From assembly GCF_030816075.1 (NCBI RefSeq), contig NZ_JAUSXO010000001.1, forward strand, positions 2,480,001 to 2,544,000: a DNA stretch of 64,000 bases. The letters run 5' to 3'. How positions within the stretch are numbered: position 1 is the stretch's first letter; each line of letters begins with the position of its first letter. The position numbers and the translations under genes are program-made. The notes beneath the pieces were generated by a model. That model searched no databases. It was not told the origin of the DNA and was given only the letters and a program-made list of their open reading frames with translations. Origin of the DNA: Arthrobacter agilis (lineage in GTDB: Bacteria; Actinomycetota; Actinomycetes; Actinomycetales; Micrococcaceae). Below, piece by piece: positions 53,663-63,196 of the stretch.

Positions 53663-54787
53663 TCAGGCCCGAGACCGGCGGGCACCGACCCCGGTCACCG
53701 CCGCGCGCCGCCCGAGGGCCGGCGCCTCGAACAGGAGATCGACCGACGCGTGCTCCCGGGTGGAATACACCCAGGCGATCCCGAGCGGGATCCCCACTCC
53801 CGTCACCAGGAGCAGCGGCAGCAGCCACGTCCCGGCAAGGCCGGCGGCGTCGGCGAGGGCGAGCGTCACCATGATGGGCGCGAGGTGCACCACGTAGAAG
53901 ACGATGGAGTGGCGCCCCACGAATTCGAGGGCCGCCGTCGCACGATTGGCACCCAGCCGCGGGAAGGCCCAGCACACGACGCCGAGGGCCCCGACGACAC
54001 CCCAGACGAACTCGCCGCGGTACAGCACGTCCCTCCCGGCGACATTGAGGACTCCCACGGTGACCGCCGAGGCTGCCGCCATCGCCAGGACCCAGGGCCT
54101 GCCGATGGTCCGCTGCACCAGTGGCGCGGAACGTGCGCACCAGGCGCCGAAGAAGAAGAAGCCCGCGAGGAACGCCATGGTCCCGGGCCGGGAGGCATGC
54201 GGCAGCACGAACGACAGCGCCAGGCCAGATCCTGCGATCCAGAGGGGCGGGACGCGCCGCAGCGGATAGGCCAGCGCGTAGAAGACGAGGATGAACCAGA
54301 GGTACCAGAGGTAGGTCGGCGAACGATAGAGCACCTCGGCCATCCGGACGGGGCCGAGCTCACCGGTCGCCGCGAGGGTGATCACCGACCACAGGACGTA
54401 GGGCCACGCCACCCGGGAGGCCTTGCCCGCGAAGTACCGGCGCCCGGACTTGGCCAGGGACTGCGGCAGCAGGATCCCCGAGAGGAACATCAGCACGGGC
54501 ATGCGGAACGGCTCGAGGAAGAGGTTGAACTGGTCGAGACCGGGCGTCGACCCGACGGCGACACGCAGCGCCTCCCCCGCGTGCAGCACGACGACCAGGA
54601 GGATGGCCGCTCCGCGCAGGCTGTCGAGCCAGCCGATGCGCGCACCCTGCGTACCACTGATGATGGCCTCCCCGGCGTCGGAATCCCACTGTAGGCATGC
54701 GTACCGGTACTTCGGAGTGCACCCCGGCCCGGATGGCCGTCCGCGCAGATGCTTGACGCAGCCGGACCACGCCTGAACCGTTGACAT
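53663..54787 (-). CDS. Acyltransferase-3-family membrane protein
   Basis: 374 residues from ATG 54787, with GGAG seven bases upstream. Starts with a soluble N-terminus of about 45 residues, then GWLDSLRGAAILLVVVLHAG, with the catalytic His of the family in the first helix. About ten helices in all; the middle has WYLWFILVFYAL. These enzymes add acyl groups to surface sugars or lipids. The 132-bp gap to the mannoside operon has no gene. Confidence 0.82.
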   Translation of the reverse strand: MSTVQAWSGCVKHLRGRPSGPGCTPKYRYACLQWDSDAGEAIISGTQGARIGWLDSLRGAAILLVVVLHAGEALRVAVGSTPGLDQFNLFLEPFRMPVLMFLSGILLPQSLAKSGRRYFAGKASRVAWPYVLWSVITLAATGELGPVRMAEVLYRSPTYLWYLWFILVFYALAYPLRRVPPLWIAGSGLALSFVLPHASRPGTMAFLAGFFFFGAWCARSAPLVQRTIGRPWVLAMAAASAVTVGVLNVAGRDVLYRGEFVWGVVGALGVVCWAFPRLGANRATAALEFVGRHSIVFYVVHLAPIMVTLALADAAGLAGTWLLPLLLVTGVGIPLGIAWVYSTREHASVDLLFEAPALGRRAAVTGVGARRSRA

Positions 54788-54919
54788 GAATTACTCCATT
54801 CGCTTTACTTATCCGAACGGCGACGCACCCCACCGGCCGTCGTCCCCACTACCCGACCGCCGGACATCGAGGTCCGGGGACGCGGACGCCGTGAGTACCG
54901 AATGGAGCAAAGGAGCACC

Positions 54920-56287
54920 ATGCGAAAGTCCATCCTGTGGGCAGCGCCCACCATCCCCCTCCTGATCCTGGGCGCCACCGGATGTGCGCCCGAGGGCAGC
55001 GGTGGAGGGGACAGCGCCGGAGACGAGTCGATCACGGTGGCCTACCAGACCACCGCCACCTACACGCAGGTCGATGCCCTGATGAAGAAGGCGAAGCAGG
55101 ACTTCGAAGCGGCGAACCCCGACATCACGGTCGAACTGGAGCCCATCCAGGCGGAGGAGAACGACTACGCCACGAAACTCGCGCTCATGCAGCGCTCACC
55201 GGACACGGCGCCGGATGTCTTCTACGAGGACAGTTTCCGTGTGCGCCCCGATGCCGAGGCGGGCTATCTCCTGGCACTCGACGAGTACCTCGCGGAATGG
55301 GAGGACTGGGATACGGCCTTCATCGACAGCGCGAAGCAGGCCGGAGCGGGGTCCGACGGCAAGACCTATGCGGTGCCCATGGGCACCGACACGCGTGCGC
55401 TCTGGTACAACAAGGCCGTCTTCGAGCAGGCCGGCCTCCCGATCCCGTGGGAACCGAAGACCTGGCAGGACGTCCTCGACGCGGCGGAGACCGTGAAGGC
55501 CGCGATCCCCGACGCCGTACCGTTCAACATCTATTCCGGGACCGGCATGGGCGAGGCCGCGTCGATGCAGGGCTTCGAGATGCTGCTCTACGGCACCGAC
55601 GACACGCTGTACGACACGGACGAAGGCAAGTGGGTGGTGGGCTCCCAGGGCTTCAGGGATTCACTGCAGTTCATCTCGGACGTCTACGTCGGCGACCTGG
55701 GTCCGGACGTCGCCACGGCCCTCGACTCGAACTACTACCAGCAGCTCAACGGCGAGGGCTACCCGACCGACAAGGTCGGCGCATCGATCGACGGCTCCTG
55801 GATCGCCGGGAGCTGGCTCGAGGGGGGCCCCGCCCCATGGCCGGAATGGTCGGACGTGATGGGGGTGACCCCCATGCCCACCCAGGACGGGCAGGACCCC
55901 GGAGCCACGAGCATGTCCGGGGGCTGGACGCTCGCCGTCGGATCGGGCAGCGGGAACCCGGATGCGGCGTTCGAGTTCGTCAGCACCGCGCTCAACAAGG
56001 ACAACAGCCTGTCCTACAACGTCAACGCGTCCCAGGTCCCGGTCCGCAGCGATGTGGCCGAGGACCCGGCCTTCACCGGATCGAGCCCGGTCAGCGGCTT
56101 CTTCAGCGACCTCGTGGAGGTCACGCACTACCGCCCCACCACGTCCGACTACGCCGAGATCTCCGGCAGCATCCAGCAGGCGATGGAGGCGGTCATGACG
56201 GGCGAGCAGTCCGTCGAGGAGGCCGCAGCGGCCTATGACGAGGCCGTGACGTCCCTCGTCGGCGAAGACAACGTCCTCCGGGGATGA
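54920..56287 (+). CDS. Sugar ABC transporter substrate-binding lipoprotein
   Basis: 455 residues from ATG 54920 (AAAGGAG seven bases upstream). Lipoprotein signal MRKSILWAAPTIPLLILGATGC with lipid-bound Cys22, then an extracytoplasmic solute-binding fold of the MalE type (TYAVPMGTDTRALWYNKAVFEQAGL). It captures an oligosaccharide for the two permeases that follow. The GH38 enzyme downstream suggests mannose-containing glycans. The stop overlaps the permease start (ATGA). Confidence 0.93.
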   Translation: MRKSILWAAPTIPLLILGATGCAPEGSGGGDSAGDESITVAYQTTATYTQVDALMKKAKQDFEAANPDITVELEPIQAEENDYATKLALMQRSPDTAPDVFYEDSFRVRPDAEAGYLLALDEYLAEWEDWDTAFIDSAKQAGAGSDGKTYAVPMGTDTRALWYNKAVFEQAGLPIPWEPKTWQDVLDAAETVKAAIPDAVPFNIYSGTGMGEAASMQGFEMLLYGTDDTLYDTDEGKWVVGSQGFRDSLQFISDVYVGDLGPDVATALDSNYYQQLNGEGYPTDKVGASIDGSWIAGSWLEGGPAPWPEWSDVMGVTPMPTQDGQDPGATSMSGGWTLAVGSGSGNPDAAFEFVSTALNKDNSLSYNVNASQVPVRSDVAEDPAFTGSSPVSGFFSDLVEVTHYRPTTSDYAEISGSIQQAMEAVMTGEQSVEEAAAAYDEAVTSLVGEDNVLRG

Positions 56288-57237
56288 CCACCACGCCGGC
56301 ACGACCCCTGCGGGAGGACGGGCCGCCGACGGTGCGGCCCGCACCCTCCTCCGGGCGGCCCGTCCCCAGGGGACGGGCCGCCCGGCGCGCCATCCCCCTG
56401 GCGCCCGCCGTCGTCCTCCTCCTGCTGTTCATGCTCGGCCCCGTGCTGTGGTCGATCTGGGGTTCGTTCACGAATGCCTCCCTCTCGGGCAGGGCGGCCT
56501 CCGAGCCGCGCTTCGTCGGCCTGGACAACTACGTCGCGCTGCTGAGCGACCCGGACTTCCCGAACGCGGTGTGGCTGACGGTCGTCTTCCTCATCGTCTC
56601 CGCGGTGATCGGGCAGAACTTCCTCGGACTGGGGCTGGCCCTGCTCACCGCCACCGCCCCGAAGATCGTCCGGTCCATCGTCGCGACCACCGTGGTGACC
56701 GCGTGGGTCCTTCCGGAGATCGTGGCGGCCTTCGCCTGCTATGCGTTCTTCAGCAGCGACGGCACCCTGAACACGCTGACGGCGTCGGTGGGCCTCGAAC
56801 CGGTCGAGTGGCTCTTCGCCTATCCCCTGGCGTCCGTGATCCTGGCGAACATCTGGCGGGGTACGGCCTTCTCCATGATGATCTACGAGGCCGCGCTGAA
56901 CGACGTGGCTCCGGAGATCACGGAGGCCGCGGTGATCGACGGCGCGGGCGGCTGGAAGCGGCTGATCTTCGTCACCATCCCGATGATCAGGAACAGCATC
57001 TCCACCAACCTGATGCTGATCACCCTGCAGACCCTCTCCGTGTTCACCCTGATCTTCGTCATGACGAGCGGCGGCCCGAACCAGCGCAGCAGCACCCTTC
57101 CGCTGTTCGCCTACGCCGAGGCGTTCGGGCTGGGCAAGATCGGCTACGGCACGGCGATCGCCACGGTGATGCTGCTCATCGGCGCGGTGTTCTCCTTCCT
57201 CTACATCCGCGTCCTCAAGCCGGGAGACACAGCATGA
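56284..57237 (+). CDS. Sugar ABC transporter permease (MalF type)
   Basis: 317 residues, six helices, with a Pro/Arg-rich N-terminal tail of about 35 residues. The EAA loop reads EAALNDVAPEITEAAVIDGAGGWKRLIFVTIPMI. It pairs with the second permease, and both need a cytoplasmic ATPase. No ATPase is in the operon, so a shared MsiK-like subunit elsewhere is likely. Confidence 0.93.
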   Translation: MTTTPARPLREDGPPTVRPAPSSGRPVPRGRAARRAIPLAPAVVLLLLFMLGPVLWSIWGSFTNASLSGRAASEPRFVGLDNYVALLSDPDFPNAVWLTVVFLIVSAVIGQNFLGLGLALLTATAPKIVRSIVATTVVTAWVLPEIVAAFACYAFFSSDGTLNTLTASVGLEPVEWLFAYPLASVILANIWRGTAFSMMIYEAALNDVAPEITEAAVIDGAGGWKRLIFVTIPMIRNSISTNLMLITLQTLSVFTLIFVMTSGGPNQRSSTLPLFAYAEAFGLGKIGYGTAIATVMLLIGAVFSFLYIRVLKPGDTA

Positions 57238-58076
57238 GCATCTCCGTCGCCTCACCGAGGCGGACCGTGTCCCGGGGCGTCGCGTCCGCGGTCCTGCTCG
57301 CCGTCGCCGCCCTGTTCCTGCTGCCGCTCGCCTGGCTGGTCCTGGCCTCGCTCGACACCGGGGCCAGTGCGTCCCTCGCGATGCCCGAGCAGTTCTCCCT
57401 CGCCAACTTCACGGCCGTGCTGACGCCCGGGCAGACGCTGTGGCCCCTGTGGAACAGCTTCCTGCTGTCCGCCGGGTGCGCCGTCATCACCGTGCTCGCC
57501 GCCGTGCTCGCCGCGTACCCGCTCTCGCGGTACCAGGCCCGGTACAACAAGCCGTTCCTGTACGGGGTGCTGTTCGGGACGGGCCTGCCGATCACGGCCA
57601 TGATGGTGCCCGTCTACAGCATGTTCGTCCGGCTGGGCCAGCTCGACAGCGTGCCCGCCGTCGCGCTCTTCATGGCCGCGACGTCGCTGCCCATGGCCAT
57701 CTGGATGACGAAGAACTTCATGGACTCCGTTCCGGTGAGCCTGGAGGAGGCGGCCTGGATCGACGGCGCGAGCGCGATGAAGGCGCTGCGCACCGTCGTC
57801 GTCCCCCTCATGCGTCCGGGCCTGGCCGTGGTGTTCATCTTCGTCTTCATCCAGGCCTGGGGGAACTTCTTCATCCCGTTCATCCTGCTGCTCTCGAGCC
57901 ACAAGCAACCCGCAGCGGTGACGGTGTTCAACTTCTTCGGGCAGTACGGGAGCGTCGCCTACGGCCAGCTCGCGGCCTTCTCCCTGCTCTACTCACTGCC
58001 CGTGATCGTCCTCTACGTGCTCGTCACCAAGGGCATCGGCGGTTCCTTCGCGACCGCCGGAGCCATCAAGGGCTGA
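57234..58076 (+). CDS. Sugar ABC transporter permease (MalG type)
   Basis: 280 residues, starting within the stop of the first permease (ATGA). Six helices and the EAA loop SLEEAAWIDGASAMKALRTVVVPLMRPG, typical of the MalG/CUT1 group. The final segment is VLVTKGIGGSFATAGAIKG, the usual end. Together with the two genes before it, it forms a complete CUT1 uptake system apart from the ATPase. Confidence 0.93.
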   Translation: MSISVASPRRTVSRGVASAVLLAVAALFLLPLAWLVLASLDTGASASLAMPEQFSLANFTAVLTPGQTLWPLWNSFLLSAGCAVITVLAAVLAAYPLSRYQARYNKPFLYGVLFGTGLPITAMMVPVYSMFVRLGQLDSVPAVALFMAATSLPMAIWMTKNFMDSVPVSLEEAAWIDGASAMKALRTVVVPLMRPGLAVVFIFVFIQAWGNFFIPFILLLSSHKQPAAVTVFNFFGQYGSVAYGQLAAFSLLYSLPVIVLYVLVTKGIGGSFATAGAIKG

Positions 58077-58129
58077 ACCGTCCCCCCGCCCCGTCGGCCC
58101 GCCGCCCCACCCGCCCGAAAGGCAGATCC

Positions 58130-61100
58130 ATGCACTACGACTCCACTCTCGTCGAAGCCCGCGTCCGGCGGTTCCGCGGCGAGCGCCTCGTGTCCGCGCT
58201 GTACCGCAGCACAGCACCGCTCGCGCTGACCTGGTGGGAGGTGCCCGATGAACCGGTGCCCTTCGCCGAAGCCGTCGGGCAGCGGTTCGTGCCCGCCGAG
58301 CACGGCATGATGTGGGGGCGCCCCTGGGGCACCGTGTGGTTCCACGCCGAGGGCAAGGTCCCTGCCGCGTGGGCGGACGAGGAGGACGTCCGGGTCGAGC
58401 TCGTCGTCGACCTCGGTTTCACCGGCGAGCAGCCGGGCTTCCAGGCGGAGGGGACGGTGTACGGCCCGTCCGGCAGGATCATCAAGGCCGTCGAGCCGCT
58501 GAACCGGAGCGTCGGACTGGATGCCGGCTTCGGCGGGGAGGTGGACGTCTACATCGAGGCGGCCGCGAACCCGAACGTCGCCCAGGACTTCCTCTTCGTC
58601 CCCACCCCCTACGGTGACAAGGCGACGGCGGGTGACGCACGCCTGTACCGGCTCGCGGGGATCGAGGTGGGACTCCTCGATCTGCCGGTCTGGGAACTGC
58701 AGCAGGACGTGGACGCACTCCTGGGGCTGGTGGGACAGCTCCCGGCGTCCTCGCAGCGGCGCGCCGAGATCCTCCACGCACTGGACCGCATGGTGGACAC
58801 CATGGATCCCGACGACGTGTCGGGAACCGCCGGGCTCGGCCGGTCCGTCCTCGGGCCCGCCCTCGCGAAGCCGGCATCGGCGAGCGCACACCACCTCCAC
58901 GCCGTGGGGCATGCGCACATCGACTCCGCCTGGCTGTGGCCCACCCGGGAGACCGTGCGGAAGGTCGCACGGACCTTCTCGAACGTCTGCGACCTCATCG
59001 ACGAGAACCCCGATTTCGTCTTCGCGGCGTCCTCGGCCCAGCAGTACGCGTGGCTCAAGCGGTCCTACCCCGAGCTGTTCGACCGCGTGAAGGAGAAGGT
59101 GGCGGCGGGGAACTTCGTGCCGGTGGGCGGCATGTGGGTCGAATCGGACACGAACCTGCCCGGCGGCGAGGCCCTCGCACGGCAGTTCGTCCTCGGCAAG
59201 ACCTTCTTCCTGCGCGAGTTCGGGATCGAATGCGAGGAGGTCTGGCTGCCGGACTCGTTCGGGTACTCCGCAGCCCTCCCGCAGGTCATGGCCGCAGCGG
59301 GTGCGCGGTGGTTCCTCACGCAGAAGATCTCCTGGAACGAGACCAACAGGATGCCGCACCACACGTTCCGGTGGGAGGGCATCGACGGGTCCCGCATCTT
59401 CACGCACTTCCCGCCCGTGGACACCTACAACTCGGACCTCCGAGCCGAGGAGCTCGCCCGGGCCGAACGGCAGTACGCGGAGAAGGGCCTGGGCACGACG
59501 TCGCTGGTCCCCTTCGGCCACGGTGACGGCGGTGGCGGGCCCACCCGCGAGATGATCGCCGCGGCGCGTCGCACCCGCTCGCTGGAAGGATCACCCACGG
59601 TGGAGCTGAGCGGCCCGCGGGCGTTCTTCGAGGCCGCCGAGGCCGAGTACCGGGAGCCCCCGGTCTGGTCCGGCGAGCTCTACCTCGAATTCCACCGTGG
59701 TACCTACACCTCCCAGGCGCGCACGAAGCGGGGCAACCGCCGCTCCGAACACCTGCTGCGTGAAGCGGAGCTGTGGGCGACGACGGCGACCGTCCGCGCG
59801 GGAGTGCCCTACCCGGCCGAGGACCTCCGGGCGACGTGGGAGACGGTGCTCCTGCAGCAGTTCCACGACATCCTGCCGGGCACCTCCATCGCCTGGGTGC
59901 ATCAGGAGGCCGAGCGCAACTACGACGACGTGGCCGTGCGGCTCGGGGCCGTCATCGAGACCGCGGCACGCGCCCTCCTGGGGCAGGGCCCGCACACCGC
60001 CGTCCTCAACGCGTCACCCTTCGCCGTGGCCGGCGTCGGCCCCCTGGGCGCGGGCACGGAGCCGGCCCGGGCCCCCCGGACCGTCACCCGGACCGGCGAC
60101 GGCTTCCGCCTGGAGAACGAGGCCGTCCGCGTCGAGGTCGACTCCGCGGGCCTCGTCCGATCCCTGTGGGACAGGGCCGCGGAACGCGAGCTCGTACCCG
60201 CCGGGTCCGCCGCGAACCTGCTGCAGCTGCACCGCGACACACCCACACAGTGGGACGCGTGGGACATCGACGAGCACTACCGCAGGAACACCACGGACCT
60301 GGTGGACGTCGCCGCGCTGGACATCGTCGACGGCCCCGCCGGCCAGGCGCTGCGCATTGAACGGGCCTTCGGTGCTTCGCGCGTCGTGCAGCACCTCGCT
60401 CTCGACGCCTCCGCACCGAGGCTGGACATCAGCACCGAGGTGGACTGGCACGAGCAGAAGAAGCTGCTCAAGCTGGCGTTCCCCCTCGACGTCCACGCCG
60501 AGCGCGCGACGTCGGAGATCCAGTTCGGGCACATCCACCGTCCCACCCACGCGAACACGTCCTGGGACGCGGCGCGCTTCGAGACGGTGGCACACCGGTG
60601 GGTGCACGTCGGCGAGCCGGGCTACGGCGTGGCCATCGCCAACGACTCCACCTACGGGCACGACACCACCCGCACCACGGCCGGCCGTGCGACCACGACG
60701 ACCGTCCGGCTCTCGCTGCTGCGGGCGCCCGTGTTCCCCGACCCCGCTGCGGACCAGGGCAGCCACCGTATGGAGGTCTCGGTCCTGCTGGGAGCGGACA
60801 TCCCCGACGCCGTGGCCGAGGGGTACCGGCTGAACCTGCCGCTGCGCACCGTTCCCGAGGTGGCACGGACGGCGATCGAACCGCTCGTCCGGCTCGACGC
60901 CCCGGGCCACGTGGTAGAGGCCGTGAAGCTCGCCGAGGATGGCTCGGGCGACGTGGTGGTGCGGCTGTACGAGGCCTACGGGCGCCGGTCGAGGGGCATG
61001 CTCAGCGCGGATTTCCCGCACTCCTCGGTGGTCGAGACCGACCTGCTCGAACGGCCGCTGGAGGACACCGCCATCAGGCGTCGGGACGGCGACGGCGTGC

Positions 61101-61156
61101 ATCTCGTCCTCCGGCCGTTCCAACTCGTCACGCTAAGATTTGCTGTCACCGGCTGA
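58130..61156 (+). CDS. Alpha-mannosidase, GH38
   Basis: 1008 residues. HAHIDSAWLWP near 260-270 has zinc ligands His263 and Asp265; WLPDSFGYSAALP holds the nucleophile Asp375; FGHGDGGGGPT follows. The C-terminal half contains the beta-sandwich domains (middle domain and RLDISTEVDWHE region). No signal peptide, so mannosides taken up by the ABC system are cut inside the cell. CGAAAGGCA lies before the ATG. The stop TGA overlaps an ATG of a 12-codon ORF. Confidence 0.95.
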   Translation: MHYDSTLVEARVRRFRGERLVSALYRSTAPLALTWWEVPDEPVPFAEAVGQRFVPAEHGMMWGRPWGTVWFHAEGKVPAAWADEEDVRVELVVDLGFTGEQPGFQAEGTVYGPSGRIIKAVEPLNRSVGLDAGFGGEVDVYIEAAANPNVAQDFLFVPTPYGDKATAGDARLYRLAGIEVGLLDLPVWELQQDVDALLGLVGQLPASSQRRAEILHALDRMVDTMDPDDVSGTAGLGRSVLGPALAKPASASAHHLHAVGHAHIDSAWLWPTRETVRKVARTFSNVCDLIDENPDFVFAASSAQQYAWLKRSYPELFDRVKEKVAAGNFVPVGGMWVESDTNLPGGEALARQFVLGKTFFLREFGIECEEVWLPDSFGYSAALPQVMAAAGARWFLTQKISWNETNRMPHHTFRWEGIDGSRIFTHFPPVDTYNSDLRAEELARAERQYAEKGLGTTSLVPFGHGDGGGGPTREMIAAARRTRSLEGSPTVELSGPRAFFEAAEAEYREPPVWSGELYLEFHRGTYTSQARTKRGNRRSEHLLREAELWATTATVRAGVPYPAEDLRATWETVLLQQFHDILPGTSIAWVHQEAERNYDDVAVRLGAVIETAARALLGQGPHTAVLNASPFAVAGVGPLGAGTEPARAPRTVTRTGDGFRLENEAVRVEVDSAGLVRSLWDRAAERELVPAGSAANLLQLHRDTPTQWDAWDIDEHYRRNTTDLVDVAALDIVDGPAGQALRIERAFGASRVVQHLALDASAPRLDISTEVDWHEQKKLLKLAFPLDVHAERATSEIQFGHIHRPTHANTSWDAARFETVAHRWVHVGEPGYGVAIANDSTYGHDTTRTTAGRATTTTVRLSLLRAPVFPDPAADQGSHRMEVSVLLGADIPDAVAEGYRLNLPLRTVPEVARTAIEPLVRLDAPGHVVEAVKLAEDGSGDVVVRLYEAYGRRSRGMLSADFPHSSVVETDLLERPLEDTAIRRRDGDGVHLVLRPFQLVTLRFAVTG

Positions 61157-61194
61157 TGACGCCGCCCCCATCGGACACGGAGGTCGTACCCTGA
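61156..61194 (+). CDS. Possible 12-residue coupling ORF ahead of the ROK gene
   Basis: ATG at 61156 overlaps the mannosidase stop (TGATG); the ORF reads MTPPPSDTEVVP and its TGA at 61192-61194 overlaps the CTG start of the ROK frame. It may couple translation, or be the true start of the ROK gene if one base is missing near 61191. Confidence 0.35.
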   Translation: MTPPPSDTEVVP

Positions 61195-62444
61195 GCGCTG
61201 CACCGGGACCGGCCATCCGCCGGGGCACCAATCTCCCCCGCATGGGCGACTTCAACCAGACCGTGGTGCTCGACGCCATCCGGCGCTCCCCCACGGGGCT
61301 CAGCCGCGTGGAACTGGCGACGATCTCGGGACTGTCGGCGCAGACCCTGTCCAACATCGCGCGGCGCCTGCTGGAGCAGGAGCTCGTGATCGAGTCGGGC
61401 AAGGTCCAGAACGGCAGGGGCAAGCCGCGCACGGTCCTCGCGCTCAACCCGTCGGCGAGGTTCGCCGTCGGCGTGCACCTGGATCCGGCCGTGATCACGT
61501 TCGTGATCCTCGACCTCAGCGGCAGGGTGGTCGCGCATTCCACGCGACGCACACCGCTCACCCCGGACGCGGACGTCGTCATCCAGGAGATGGGCGACGC
61601 CGTCGCGGCCCTCCTGGCGGAAGCCGGGGTCGATCCCGAGCGTGTGCTCGGGGTGGGGGTCGCCTCCCCCGGCCCCATCGATCCGGTCCGCGGCATCGTC
61701 GTCGATCCGCCGTACCTGCTCGGCTGGGACCGGGTTCCACTGCGTGAGTCGCTGAGTGCGGCGACCGGCTTCCCGGTGGTCCTCGAGAAGGACGTGGCGG
61801 CCACGGCCGTGGCCGAGATCTGGGGCAGCCACAGCGACTCGCCCGAGAACTTCATCTTCGTGTACCTGGGCACCGGTGTCGGCATGGGCCTCGTGTACAG
61901 CGGCGCCGTCCTGCGGGGCACCAGCCAGAACGCGGGCGAGGTGGGGCATATCGTGGTGGACCCGACCGGCCCGGACTGCTTCTGCGGGTTGCGCGGCTGT
62001 GTCGCGGTGACGTGCATGCCCCGGAACCTGGTCGAGGAGGCGATCCGCGCCGGCGTGCACCCGGAGGGCGTGAACAGGGCGGACCCGGGAGCGGTGGAGG
62101 CGGCGTTCCTGCGACTCTGCGCGGAGGCACGGGGCGGCGACGCCGCGGCGGGGGCGATCATCGACCGCTCCGCGAGGCGTATCGCGAAGGCCGTCTCCGT
62201 GCTGACCAATGCCCTCGACGTCGATCGCGTCATCTTCGGTGGCCCCTACTGGCCGGCGCTCTCGGAGGCGTACCTCGATCTCGTGCCACGTGCCCTGCGC
62301 GGCCTCACGGTCGCCCCGCACACTGCGGACATCCGGGTGGAGGGTACGGCGTTCGGGACCGATGTGGGTGCGGTCGGTGCGGCCTGCACGGTCTTCGACA
62401 AGGCGATCTCGCCCGACACGCGGCGGCTGCTGCTGGAGCATTAA
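61191..62444 (+). CDS. ROK-family regulator (transcriptional repressor type)
   Basis: About 417 residues. N-terminal winged helix (MGDFNQTVVLDAIRRSPTGLSRVELATISGLSAQTLSNIARRLL), then the ROK sugar-kinase-like part with GVASPGPIDPVRGIV, YLGTGVGMGLVYSGA and CFCGLRGC (zinc-type motif). The best start is CTG 61191, because GGAGGT at 61179-61184 is six bases upstream; alternatives are TTG 61140 and ATG 61242. It probably represses the mannoside operon it follows. Confidence 0.85.
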   Translation: MSAAPGPAIRRGTNLPRMGDFNQTVVLDAIRRSPTGLSRVELATISGLSAQTLSNIARRLLEQELVIESGKVQNGRGKPRTVLALNPSARFAVGVHLDPAVITFVILDLSGRVVAHSTRRTPLTPDADVVIQEMGDAVAALLAEAGVDPERVLGVGVASPGPIDPVRGIVVDPPYLLGWDRVPLRESLSAATGFPVVLEKDVAATAVAEIWGSHSDSPENFIFVYLGTGVGMGLVYSGAVLRGTSQNAGEVGHIVVDPTGPDCFCGLRGCVAVTCMPRNLVEEAIRAGVHPEGVNRADPGAVEAAFLRLCAEARGGDAAAGAIIDRSARRIAKAVSVLTNALDVDRVIFGGPYWPALSEAYLDLVPRALRGLTVAPHTADIRVEGTAFGTDVGAVGAACTVFDKAISPDTRRLLLEH

Positions 62445-62449
62445 CGGCG

Positions 62450-62478
62450 AAGGGCCCGCTCCGATGGAGCGGGCCCTT
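62450..62478 (+). terminator. Terminator of the mannoside operon
   Basis: Perfect 13-bp stem AAGGGCCCGCTCC 62450-62462 / 62466-62478, loop GAT, followed by CCTTGC. It also separates the operon from tRNA-Tyr on the other strand. Confidence 0.85.
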
Positions 62479-62486
62479 CCTTGCTG

Positions 62487-62568
62487 TGGCAGATGAGGGA
62501 TTCGAACCCCCGTAGGCGTTGCCAGCTGATTTACAGTCAGCCCCCTTTGGCCGCTCGGGTAATCTGCC
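62487..62568 (-). tRNA. tRNA-Tyr (GTA)
   Basis: 82 nt with a long variable arm. Anticodon loop CTGTAAA gives GTA; acceptor GGCAGAT / ATCTGCC; T-loop TTCGAAT. CCA not encoded. Confidence 0.95.
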
Positions 62569-62655
62569 GAACGTCTTCAGTGAAGACCACCCGCAGCAAG
62601 CGCGGGCAAGACAACTTTACCCACAAACCGGCCCGGTGACGAATCGGACCGCGGG

Positions 62656-63033
62656 CTAGAGTCCCGCAGCCACCCGGCGTTCGATCTGCGCGTAGAAACC
62701 GTCGGCCTGCGCGGGGGTGACCATGCGCAGCAGGACGGCCCGGTCGAGGTCCGCGCGCACCCCTGCGAGCCGTTCCGCCGGGGACGGCGCCACTCCCGCG
62801 ACGGCGAGCGGCGACGCGACGGTCACCGCCGCGGCCGAGTCCAGCCCGAGGATGACGTCGCCGGCCTCGTAGTCCGTCGTGTCCGCGCTCACCGCCTGGA
62901 CGCGGGGCGGCACCGCGAGCGCCGGAGCCGCTGTGAACCCCGTGAGCGTCGCAGCCGTGGCTGCTGCGAGGAAGGATCCCGCCACGGCCCTGCGGAGTCG
63001 GATCTGGTAGCGGCGGCGTGGCGTCTCGGACAT
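62656..63033 (-). CDS. Secreted small protein with signal peptide
   Basis: 125 residues from ATG 63033; GAGGAG lies seven bases upstream. N-terminus RRRYQIRLRRAVAGSFLAAA and a TAAPALAVPP cleavage site (AxA). The mature part has repeated hydrophobic valine stretches and the end TPAQADGFYAQIERRVAAG, which looks like a short helical tail found in DUF-type secreted proteins. Function unknown. An open frame continues to 63702 but overlaps YajQ antisense. Confidence 0.65.
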   Translation of the reverse strand: MSETPRRRYQIRLRRAVAGSFLAAATAATLTGFTAAPALAVPPRVQAVSADTTDYEAGDVILGLDSAAAVTVASPLAVAGVAPSPAERLAGVRADLDRAVLLRMVTPAQADGFYAQIERRVAAGL

Positions 63034-63196
63034 CGTGCGGGCTCCTCGAGGTGCGGTGGATGTCTCCCACGGTGCCATCGGAGCGTGTGCGCGTGCCCTG
63101 CGCTTCCTGAGCGTCGCCTGTGAGGGCCCCGCACCGCCGGGCAGGGGTTGCGGATATTCTTGGACCCAAGACACCCAACCACCCCGAGGAGGCACC

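Noticed and set aside
61140..61242. TTG 61140 as ROK start
   Set aside because: It lies inside the mannosidase gene without a ribosome site, whereas CTG 61191 has GGAGGT at a good distance.
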